A stretch of DNA of 64,000 nt from Amoebophrya sp. A120. Lineage: Eukaryota > Sar > Dinophyceae > Syndiniales > Amoebophryaceae. Location of the stretch: positions 641,073-705,072 of the forward strand of contig CAJINV010000022.1 in the NCBI GenBank assembly GCA_905178155.1. The letters run 5' to 3'. Shown piece by piece: positions 35,464 through 45,900 of this stretch; the first letter of the stretch is position 1, and every line of letters begins with the position of its first letter. The notes beneath the pieces were generated by a model that saw only the letters and a program-made list of their open reading frames with translations, was not told the origin of the DNA and searched no databases. Made by a program: the position numbers and the translations under genes.

Positions 35464-35727
35464 TTAATTTTTGTTCTTTTTTTGCAAGCGCCGGGCCGCT
35501 ACGATCATTTCCCACTTGTTGTGATCGACACACGCGGGTTTTTTTCCTTTCCAGCAGCGGGTCTTGATCTCTTTGTTGAGATAGAAAAAAGCTTCACCAC
35601 ATTGATATTCTCGCGCAAGCAGTGATGTCCGAGGCGCGTGCTTCATCCCGATGTTGATGCAGGACCAAGAAAAGTGTTGCGACTGCAGCAATGCTATCAT
35701 GAGTTCGGCGCCGACAGTACGGCGCAA
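35464..35727 (-). CDS. Short minus-strand coding exon, unknown function
   Basis: An open frame ends in a stop at 35466-35464. The sequence looks like real protein (SWSCINIGMKHAPRTS, EYQCGEAFFYLNKEIKTRCW, CVDHNKWEMIVAARRL) with a lysine-rich end. An in-frame ATG lies near 35703, and the frame stays open further upstream (SCSEVVKLPLRR), so this may be the last exon of a longer gene. No family is recognised. It faces away from gene 7. Confidence 0.45.
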   Translation of the reverse strand: MRRTVGAELMIALLQSQHFSWSCINIGMKHAPRTSLLAREYQCGEAFFYLNKEIKTRCWKGKKPACVDHNKWEMIVAARRLQKKNKN

Positions 35728-35884
35728 AGGAAGCTTGACGACCTCCGAGCAAGATTTTTTGTTTCAATCCAAAACGACAGGTTTAGGAGTTTTTTTTCTA
35801 CCTGATGACACACATACACGACATACTTGAGCTCTTAGTACTATATACAAACAAACATTAGGCAACGACTCGAAGTTATCTTTG

Positions 35885-38800
35885 ATGAACAGAAATCTAC
35901 CTAAAACCCAAACAACGATGCTGGGACGAAAAAACAAAACGTCTGCAGCTTCCAGCGGAGAGAATGCGTCACAGGAACCCCCAGCGACTACCTCACCAAA
36001 AGAGGCGTCGCCAACAAGCGCAAAGCCTGCCAAGCGAGGCCGAGGGCGGCCGAAGGGTAGTAAAAACAAGTGTAATAAAGAACCCACTCTAGCCCCAACG
36101 ACATCCAAACCGTCGCCGGGGACGCTGAAAAATATGACTTCAAAAGCGAACGAAAAGAAACCTTCTTCAACTACCTCCCAGAAAAAAAACCCACAAGTGA
36201 TCCAGAAACTGCCTGGCGGTAAAACTTCTGCAGAGAGGAGTGTGCAGCAAAACGTTGTGCAGCAGAAAACGGAAATTATTGTAGATGCAGCAGCTGAAAG
36301 TAGAAGTAGTGAGACCACTTTTTCTTCTTCTAGTACCGGTCAAGCAGGCGGGGCTTCTTCATCTTCCGCTTTATTCTTCCCTACCTCCTCCGGCAGGCAA
36401 AAGCACGGTTTGCATCCGGCAGGAAACAAAGACCACGCCGGCGATCTTGTTTCATCGGACAATGAGATCTCGACGACGCAGAAAGACAAGAATCCTCCGT
36501 CCTTCGAGCCACCCAGTGATCCTCCAACAAGTTCGACGGTTGGCGCATCCTCTGGAGTGGGTCTGAATTCGCAGACGAACTGCAGGATAATATCCGGAGC
36601 AAATAATTCGTCCCCACACAAGGGTCAAGATGAGGACTTTGCAACACAAATCTAGAAGCTCAGGAAGTCACGCATGACAAGTTGTAGTCCGTAGTGTAGA
36701 GTGCAGGTCAGACCACAGGACAGCTCCATTACAAATCCAGCTACTTATCCCCTGTACAACATATGCAAATTTAAGAACACGATTGACAGTTCCTGTCTTA
36801 GGGTTAGGGCTGCGCGTGGTCAGAAATAATCTTATCATTGCAAATCTGCATGACAACTCTGGGGTGAGGGCATTTTTCACTGTAATAGAAAATTCGCAAC
36901 ATCGCCGTCAATCCCGCAAAGAACCTGATTTATTTGAGTCCTCGATTATCAAAGTGAAAAAAATCCCGACGATCCCATATTCGAGAGACAATTTGTGTTG
37001 CTGGATTTGTGTACATCACAAATGAAGAACTTTGTATTGCAGCAATTGCTTCTTGCCGGCACATGCGAAGCCCGTTTGGGTAGTCCGCATTCGGCGAGTA
37101 GCTGAGCATGAGAAACAAGTCTAACATAAGCGATGGAAATGCATGACAGACTCGCTGCTCAATGCGCCACAATGTCAATGGTGCCCTTTGCCTTGTACGC
37201 AAGAAGAAGCTGCACTGTGGCCACAATAAATCAGCATCACAAGTTTCCTTTTCAATATGGGAGGGGGGATTTATTTTCCTCAGCATATTGGTGGCGCGTC
37301 GACTCCAACGGCAAACCAGTTGAACGACAGAAACTAATCGGTGAAGGATATCATTTATGAACTGCAAGAATATCGTACTCGTATAAATGCATGACAAATT
37401 CCCCCAGCATAAGAACTAAAATTTATAATGCGGATTTCCCTTGAGAAAAAAATTTGTAATGCAGGACTTGCATTTATACGAATACGATACTTTTGCACAG
37501 GATATCATTGGCGCCCGCCAGTCAGACGATGCAGCGATTACCCTCAGCTTCACCGCCCTCAATGCATGAACAAGTACGCGGTTATATCGAATAGAAAATA
37601 GATCCCCCCTCCCCAGCCATCTCAAAAGCAAACTTCTGGTGCTCAATTTGTGTACACAAATCCGAGCTGTCTTGCTGGAAACTGCTGCAGGCTGATACGA
37701 AATGTGAGTAGAGAGGTTTTACTAGGCGCTTTGCATATAAAATGTCCGCGCTGTAGTCCCAACAGCATGACAAACCGCCTGCATGATGCGGCGGAGCTTG
37801 CGGAGTTGCCTTCTTGCAAGACAGACACGATTGGTGACCACAAATCAGCATCACAAATTTCCAAAAGTGTACCTTTGCAGTATGGGGAGGGCGGATTTTT
37901 CCTTTTGATACGTTACACCACCACCGAGCTTTTCTTTTGATGCTGGTTTTCCACGACCAGGCAGTACAGACGACGAAGCAGGTGGTGATGAGAGTAGTAG
38001 TACAACTCCCGTCAAATACTACTACAACTACGCACAGCAGTCTTCTTCTTCCGAATTATCTTCTTCGACCGCTAGAAGTAATTCTTCAGGTGAACAAGAC
38101 GAGGAAGAACTTGAACTTCTGGAAGGAAGCGAAATAAAGGAAGAACATCGATTCGCTTCGGCGGCCTGCGAAATCGAAGAACAGCGAATGGAGGACGAGG
38201 AAGCCGAAGCTTCTCACGCCACCCCAGTAGCGAAACAAGAAGAAAAAACTAGTAAATCTTCGGCATTGAATTATAATTCTCCTTCCCTACTTCTATCGGA
38301 CGACACAAGATCACTGCTTGGAGACGCGGAGTTGGTTGGTGCGCTTGATCTCGAAGAAGACGAGGGTCATGAAGGGCAGTTGTACAAGATGAACGTGGCT
38401 GATGCAAAGACAACCTCCACGGGAAGATCCTTCACCTCGCAAAAATCGGCCAGCACCGTCGCTACAAATGTTCATCCGGTTGTCGAAACGAATTCTGGTA
38501 AAACAACCTCATCGACGACCTGTTCGACTTATTGCCTGAACGAGTCTGCTTCGACGACCTCTTCGTCTTCCTCTGGAGGTCTGCACAAAGCTAGTGGTTC
38601 GAGTCTTCCCTGCTCATCCGCTGCGAAGAACAGCAACCTCCCGGCTGTGTGCAAGCACGACGAAAAGCAGCGTAGTTCAGGAGTTCCAGTTGTTGGCAAG
38701 CACGACGAAATAAAGCGACATGATCTGAAAACTATTCCCGTGTCGATACAGCGGATGACGCAGCGCATGAGAAAGGCGGGTTTTATTTTGCAGCCGTCCA

Positions 38801-39873
38801 GGGCTCCTGGGACAACTACAGCTGCTGCTGCCGAGGTGAAGAATATTAAGCAGGCTGCGAAAGGAGGTGCTGCGCAGATGAATGAACTTCGAGAACGCGC
38901 TCCTGTCGCTGGACGCACCACGAAAGCGGTGCCGCCGAGCGACCACAAGGAACAGCTTGTGCCAGTGGTGGAGAGGACTAAGAATAGTGGAGCATCAAGT
39001 ACTTCTTCGTCTTCTTCCCCGGAACAAAAACGACAAACGACCAGTTTCTTGCAACATCAAACCATGGCTACTTCTTCGGGACTACAATCGATGAAACGAG
39101 ACCGGTACGACGAAGCTGCCCCAGATCGTGATCGCAAACTGTTGAAAAAACCTCGGACAACAACTTCCTCGTCGTGTGCGGACGAGTCTGGACCTGGAGG
39201 GGAAGGAACGAAAGATTCCACGAAAAGTCCACGTTCTACCGCTAGAGTGGCAAAAGGAATATCAAAGGGAAACAAAGCCGCTACTGTAAAGGAAAGCGCG
39301 AACCGGAACCTACAACCGGATGATCAGCAGGAGGCAAACCACGTCGGAGTTCCGCAGAAAACATCTTCGTGGAGGTCTGGCCCACGACCCGGGAGCAGCG
39401 GGCAAGGGAAAAACGCAGAGGGGAGGTCTTTGGAGGTTCAGAACGATTTGAGGACGACGATCGCCACCACCACCACCCTCAAGGTCGCCGGGACCGATGT
39501 TTTCAACGGCAAGAGGGGCCGCGCGGGCGACAAGAACAACCCCGTGGTAGAGAACAAGGCCTCTCAGATGAACTCCTCCTTCGAGAAGGCCGGCGCGGGT
39601 AAAGGCGGTGCGGAAGTTCTTGTTGTGGAAAAAAGTGTAGCTCAACAGGGCAAGGAGAACGAGTGCAAAACCGTCGTCGCGAAGATGGAAAGCACAGCCA
39701 CACGACCAAGCAGTGCGACGATTAAAGGTAAAGTCGCTGATAGAAGTACTAAGATGCAAGAAGGAGGACGGGAGCAAAGTGGGACTGACGTAGCGTCGTC
39801 GTCGAAAGAAGTGCGGGTGAACGTAGAAAAACGTTTAGTTCAACTATTTCTTACGGAACAAGGAGTGCTTTAG
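35885..39873 (+). CDS. Gene 7: AT-hook protein, largely disordered, with four introners
   Basis: Exons 35885-36590, 36893-36946, 37293-37355, 37510-37584, 37916-39873 sum to 2856 nt (951 residues plus stop). Near the N-terminus KRGRGRPKGSKNK is a textbook AT-hook, which binds the minor groove of AT-rich DNA, so a nuclear role is likely. The rest is Ser/Thr/Lys/Glu-rich and low in hydrophobic residues, with an acidic stretch (EQDEEELELLEG). Between inserts the peptide is ordered and basic (RWRVDSNGKPVERQKLIGEG). No catalytic domain is seen. Unlike genes 2 and 3 it has no leader peptide. Confidence 0.82.
36591..36887. mobile_element. Introner family C
   Basis: Flanks GATAA and GAAAA (4 of 5). 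Gene 7, phase 1. The ends are diverged: TATCCGGAGCAAATAATTCG and CATTTTTCACTGTAATA. Confidence 0.8.
36947..37287. mobile_element. Introner family D
   Basis: Flanks TCGAT and TTGGT (3 of 5). Gene 7, phase 1. Removal joins LSPR to WRVDSNG. Confidence 0.8.
37356..37504. mobile_element. Introner family B
   Basis: Direct repeat TCATT, perfect. Gene 7, phase 1. The ends are of two kinds: TATGAACTG at left, CACAGGATA at right. Confidence 0.92.
37585..37910. mobile_element. Introner family D
   Basis: Flanks GGTTA and CGTTA (4 of 5). Gene 7, phase 1. Useful full-length reference for the interrupted copy at 17671. Confidence 0.9.
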
Positions 39874-40514
39874 CATCTTTTTGTGATTTTGCATGAGCAA
39901 AGTGCATCCAAGTACAAGAAAAGGAGTTTGTGTTTGATATTGTTGTGCAAATTTGAAATGAATTGAATCATGGAACAAATAAAACCAAACAAAAATGAAA
40001 TAAACAGGTTGTTACTACCCTGCCGGCTGACACCACAATGAATAACGCTGTCCTGCTGGAGAAACAAGTCGACTTTCTTTACCTGATGTAAAATTGCCAT
40101 CACGAAAAACAACGCTCTTTCACTTTGTCGTGCATGTATGCAGGTAGACATTGACGTCTTTTTTGCGCAAAAGATAACAATTTGAGCATGAGTTTTGCAT
40201 TTCCTTTTCCATCCATGAGAAATCCCAAAACAATATTAAAACAATGATGTCAATTTCGCACCGCATAGTCCGCTAGAGCATAATCCGCTGTATCGGGGGC
40301 CCCCGCCGGGAATTCCGAAGCTCCGCGAGGACGCGTACTTACTTCATGTTGGTGAGTTGTAATGATGCGAGATGGCAGCAGTTTGTATGATTTTTTTTAG
40401 TGTACAGTACAACTAGAACTACCGCCGCGCTTTATTATTTTCAAGCGTGGTGGGGGGTTATCAATCACAGCTTGAGCTACCAATCCTTACCTGGAGAACA
40501 GACCGCTGCATGAA
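39874..40514. other. Intergenic stretch
   Basis: AT-rich 3' flank of gene 7. No gene or recognisable element. Confidence 0.5.
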
Positions 40515-41559
40515 ATGAAATTTGTAATGCCATCAAACTCGACAATACACAGGTTGCGCAGTTATGTGGCCAAGGACATTCTCGCGAACACCGTATCCTG
40601 CGTAAAAACGTCCCCAGCACCCGATTCGATAGTCGAAGTTGTCATGCAGATTTGCAATTGCAGGAAAACATTTATCATGCGCATCCCCATGAGAGCCATT
40701 TTCGATCGTGTTTTGAAAAAATTCGTAATTCTGTATAATAGCATGAGGAGATGGATTTGCACTGCAACTGTCCTTGCTAACCCCCACTAGTACTACACTA
40801 TGGATTGCAACTTGTCATGCGGCTGACTCTCAAACCTTCCAGGTTTGCGTTGCAAAACCCCCAGCTTGACTGCGGAGTGGGGATGTCTTTGCTCAGGATA
40901 CACCCCCCTCGAGAAGCACAACTCTGTGAGCACCGCCATCTCCATATCCTCTACAACAGTATCGCATTTGTACATGTAAACCCCAGCTAATAAAGTGGAG
41001 TTCGACATGGCAGATCTGGCTCAGTACTGCACTTTGGCATTACAAATTCAAATTTCCTTTCTTCTATTGTAGAAAAATAGAAAATAAATTTGTAATGCAT
41101 AAAATTGCAATCTCCATGTCAATGATGCGTCAGATACTTCTACGAATGCATATCCCACAAAAAACCCAGACCTTCTTCGGTGCGTTGGCCAGGTACAGCA
41201 AGTCCTGGGGTTTCATCAAGATGTATTGCAAGGAAAAATACCCCCTCCCCATATTGAACAGGTATGTTTCTGAAAATTTGTGTTGCTAATTTGAGGTCAC
41301 AAATCACATTTGTCTTGCAAGAAGACAAGGGCAGAGGCTTCCGTCCCATTATGGAAGCGATTTGTCATGCTGTTGGGCCTAAAGGGGAGCCGTTTCCCAT
41401 GCTGAACAACTAGACCCTGGGGATCTGGTCGCAGTGCCTCTCTGCAATACAAAGCTGATTTGTGTAGACAAATCCAGCATGAGAAATTCCGTTTTGTTAT
41501 GTGGAGGGGGGATTTTTCCTTGCGATAAGATGAGTGGGTCGTCGAAGACATCACGCTGA
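40515..41559 (+). CDS. Gene 8: short hypothetical protein with three introners
   Basis: Exons 40515-40593, 40906-40944, 41117-41223, 41533-41559 sum to 252 nt, about 83 residues. The best coding stretch is MMRQILLRMHIPQKTQTFFG then ALARYSKSWGFIKM. After the last insert the strict junction gives an early stop at 41557. A junction 2 nt further on would instead read WVVEDITLTLRKR and stop at about 41576. The 5' end may also be incomplete. Function unknown. Confidence 0.45.
40594..40900. mobile_element. Introner family C
   Basis: Flanks CACCG and CACCC (4 of 5). Gene 8, phase 1. Confidence 0.88.
40945..41111. mobile_element. Introner family B with a degraded right end
   Basis: Direct repeat CTCCA, perfect. 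The left end is TATCCTCTACAACAGTATCG; the right inverted end is largely lost (ends AAAATTGCAAT). Gene 8, phase 1. If still spliced, it shows the right inverted end is dispensable. Confidence 0.75.
41224..41527. mobile_element. Introner family D
   Basis: Direct repeat AGATG, perfect. Gene 8, phase 0. Confidence 0.9.
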
Positions 41560-41577
41560 CCCTCCGAAAACGCTAAA

Positions 41578-41655
41578 TATGAACTGCAAAAGTATCGTAC
41601 TCGTAGTAATTGCAGTTATGCATTACCAATCTTCTTCTTAAAGGTAAATTAGCAT
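41578..41655. mobile_element. Truncated introner family B remnant
   Basis: Starts TATGAACTGCAAAAGTATCG and keeps about half of the family B interior, then diverges with no right end. It lies just past the gene 8 stop. Confidence 0.6.
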
Positions 41656-42930
41656 ATAGCAACAAAAGACGAAAAAGTAGTACAATTCCACCTTCTCTCA
41701 CAAGTTAAGACTTATTATCATTAAGCGTTCCTTTCGAATATAGGCTCTTTACAGCAAGACGTTTTTGCACTACCAGTTCTGCTTTTCTCATGAACGAGTA
41801 CGAAGTGGCTCTGTCAACTTCAAGCTGGTCTTTTTATTAAAGTAGCGACGGGTTTTCCCCTCTGTTCAAATACGACGATGAAGTAAACACACTTGAAAAT
41901 GCTGTAGATGCAAGCAGTGTAGTGGAGAAACCCTGGATCACGGAACTACGTGTATGTAAAATAATAAAGACTGTTGAGAGCTGCACGACTTTTGGTTTTG
42001 TTACAGATCGCTATGGAAATAGTTTCTTCTTCTACACACGATATCTAAAAATATTTTGCTCTTGCTCTCGCTAGAAAGCTACAGAATGATTTTCGGAAAC
42101 GTCAATGGTCAAAAGCTGGAAAAATCTAAAGAGCGATAAAGCTCTTGTTTCGTATTGCGAGGTCTCGGTTACTGTAGTGGCTGAAATAGAAGACACCAAG
42201 AAAACACAATAGGAATCGCAAGCTGCATTCGCGCTCCCTCGAAATGGCTGTACAAAAGAATACGTACACTTTTATTCGTTGCTTTGCCCTAATATTCTGA
42301 AACTGTATCATAGAACTATCTTCACCGTGTACTACTATCCTTTAATGCGAAGTCGTGCCAAGCTCCTGCGCCCTCTTGAAGTAAATCTCTGATGAGGGTG
42401 CATAGAGCTGGCGCGATATGCGTTTAAAAAATGTTAATACAGGGCTTAAAACGATTTCTTCTTCAAAGTTTGATTTTGTAGTTTCTACAGCTGATGAAAA
42501 AGTCTAGAGAATATCAACAAAGAATAATTTGTATACCTTGGAGGTACAACTACAAGTCTATGATTTTCACCTGCTTCAAGAGGAATAGACTTCTCGCGGT
42601 CGGTCCTGAGAGACGAGTAGGACAACCGCGGGTCAAAAAGTGCACCACGATGCGCTGCGCTTATTTAATAGAAAGCAGGTCCGAAAATCAAAATTCCGTT
42701 TAACTATTGCAAGAAAATCAGCAGAGAGAGGTGCCTCCTGCACAAATGTCGAGAGGACGTAAATCGGTGCCAAAAACAAGTCGGTTCCAAAGATCTTTGT
42801 CTCATCTCGTGTACTTTTCGTTTGATCATGATTTTGTGTTTTGACGACGACGGCAAAGCCAGAAATTATCGCCTTGATACTAGGGCCGAAGAAAGCAACC
42901 TGTCCTCACTAACCCGTCGGAGACGAGGTC
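41656..42930. other. Intergenic stretch
   Basis: AT-rich, short frames only; includes the presumed promoter region of gene 9. No element with intact ends is seen. Confidence 0.5.
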
Positions 42931-45900
42931 ATGCGCAAGCCAAAGCTTGCCCACAGGATCTTCGAAAAATGGCAAAACTCGAAGGCGTCTCGTGTCTTCA
43001 CTGTCTGTTGTTCCCTTTCGTTGTTCCTGCATGACAAGTTTTTGCTTCCCTCGTCGGCTTTGACGATCCGAGCCGGGCGCTCCGATGGCAACAACGAAGA
43101 ACCTATCAAGTGCAAATATGTCTGGGTCTGGAAGAGTGTAAACTTGTCATGCAGAATTTCCATGCCGCCCCATGAGGTCTGGAATGCAGGACCTAGGATG
43201 TTGACAGATTCTGCGAGGTCTCTACCATGCCTGTCCTGCATGAGAAACTAACTCTCATGGTGTTCAGAAAAGGGCGACTTTTGGCGATCGCGCAAGACAG
43301 ATTTTTGTGTGATCCACCGGACGCATCACAAGTTCGATCCTTCCAGACCCAGATCGATATTTGCATTTGATAGAACCCGCGGTCGTGTACTCGGAGGACG
43401 TGTCATACCCGAAAGAGCGGTCTCTGAGCGGTGTATCCTGTGCAAAAGTATCGCACTCGTATTGCAATCATGCATTACAAATCTTTTTCTTGAGGTAAAT
43501 CCACATTACAAATTTTATTTCTCATGCTGAGGAAATTTGTGATGCATTTATACGAGTGCGATGCTTTTGCAGTGCATACGGTGGGGCAAGCTCCTATCCT
43601 GTGTAACAGTATCGCATCAGTACTACATCTGCCAGTGCAACTGCAAATTACAGTCGTGCATGACAGATTAGCTTTTTGACGTAAATCTCCATTACACATT
43701 CTTGCACCTTTGTCTTTGTGCTACAAAAAATTTGTAATGCCATTTTGACTTCTAGCACTAGTGCGATACCTTTGCAATGCATAAGTCCACCGAAGCCGAC
43801 AATCCCGCCCCGTATGACGGACAGTACTGTCGCGGCGGTGCTTGCCGTATGAGCGTGCACCACCCCCCCTCGTCCCCCCAATTTGTATGGAATGAACGGC
43901 AGGCAATACAGCCGTCGGCAAAAGTGCAGGTTTTGCATGACAAATTCACTCAGGATCATTGTCATGCTGTTTGAGGAGCTGCCAGAAATATTACAAAAAC
44001 CTGGCATGCAAAAAGTGCCAAGAGGCATCAAAGGGTGGATTTGTTACTTCGCTTGACAAACGAGGGGGAGCAGGGGGGGTTGTCCACTCTTATATGCCAG
44101 TACCGAACCCCACCGCCGCCATATCAAATGCAAAAATGTTTGGGTCTGGAAGAGTGTAACTTGTCATGCTACATCTAGATCGTGGAAAAATTTGTGTTGC
44201 ATGATTACCAAAAGAGGTCCAGTTTCGAACAAGTTTAGAGGCAGTTTCTCAAGCAGGAAAGGCATGATAGAGATCTCACAGAACCTGTCATGCTAGGCTG
44301 TGCATCCCAGACCGCGTGGGTCATGGAAAACCTCCATGACAAACCTAGCAATCTTCCAGACCCAGACATTTTTGCAGTTCATACACCAAAGCCCAAGCCG
44401 AAACCAGACGAACCACCCACCGTCGCAATTCCACCGGCCTTTGACGCTCCGGACAAGCGCGAGTTCTGCACCGGGCTGGGCTGCCTCGGCGGAATGGGTT
44501 TTCCGGTTGCGGCCAGCGCCGCAACCTTCAACGAAAACTGTGTGGAGCTGACCGATGTCATCGCCGGCGGATTCGAGGTCGACCCGTATGAAAAGTATCG
44601 CACTCGTATATAATGCATTACAAATTTCCTCAGCGTGAGAAATAAACTATGTAATCAATGCTGATTTACCTCAAGAAAAAGATTTGTAATGCAGGATTGC
44701 ATATACGATTGCGATACTTTTGCAGTTCATAACCCGCACTCCAAAACGGTCCGCTTGCGGCAAGCGCTTGCGAACTTCAACAAGTGGTGCACGGCGCGGG
44801 TTACTGCAGACGAGGCTGGTGCCTGCGCAGTGGCCTTCACCGACGATGCAAAGACGAAGAATGGCGAATATGCAGATGTGATGACCATGGCGCTTTCCAA
44901 CGTCGCAAAAGCGTCTGCGGTATGCATTGCAAAGGCATCGTACTAGTATGAATTGCATTACAACTTCGCTTAGCATTACAAATTGAATTTGTAATGCGGA
45001 TTTGCCTTGATAAAAAAATTTGTAATGCGTAAACGCAATTAGTACGAGTACGGTACTTTTGCATAGGATATGCGGTCGGGGACGTCTGCAGTGCTCTGGG
45101 CGGATTTTTGGGAGCAGCGAAGGCGGCACAGGATAAGCTCCAGCTGACATATCAAATGTAAAAGTGTCTGGGTCTGGAACATTCTAAACTTGTGATGCTG
45201 TCTCTGGATTCTGAAAAAATTTGTATGGCATGACCAGCAAGAGGACTCCAGGTTGTGCTACGCGGAGAGGTCATTTCTCATGCTGTAGAGGCATCACAAA
45301 GCGCTCTAAAAATCTGTGGTGCTACGGCATGCATCACAGACATCATGGGTCATGTAAAATATGCATGACAAATCTAGAAATCAATCAGACCCAGATATTT
45401 TTACATTTGATATGACAATGGAGAGCCTGAAATCAGCCGGGAATGCCATGCTGGATATCGGAAAGAAGATGAAATACAGGTACGGATGTAGGTGGGATGT
45501 AGGTGGGTACGGTATTGCTACTAGCGTTTGAGGGGCCACCCCGTCAAAAATTCGCAAGCATAGTGGCGGGGGAAGGAATGGCTAAGTGGGTCGCCACCCC
45601 GTGCAAAATCTCCAAATCTGCTGGAGGTGTTGCTACTAGGATTTGGGGGGTCACCCCGTCAAAAATGCGCGAGCATAGCATCGGGCGAGGGACTAGAAAC
45701 GGTAGTAGCATCGGGCGATGGGGCTTCGAAAAAAAAGCCACTTTCCCAGCTCCAAAGCACGGAAGAAAATCAAGTAACACACCATGCAAAATTAAAAACA
45801 GCGACGATTCGACAGCCACTTCTGCGCATATCAAATGCAAATATGACTGGGTCTGGACGAATGCAGGAGGTTGTCATGCAGGTTTTGCATGACCTATGAG

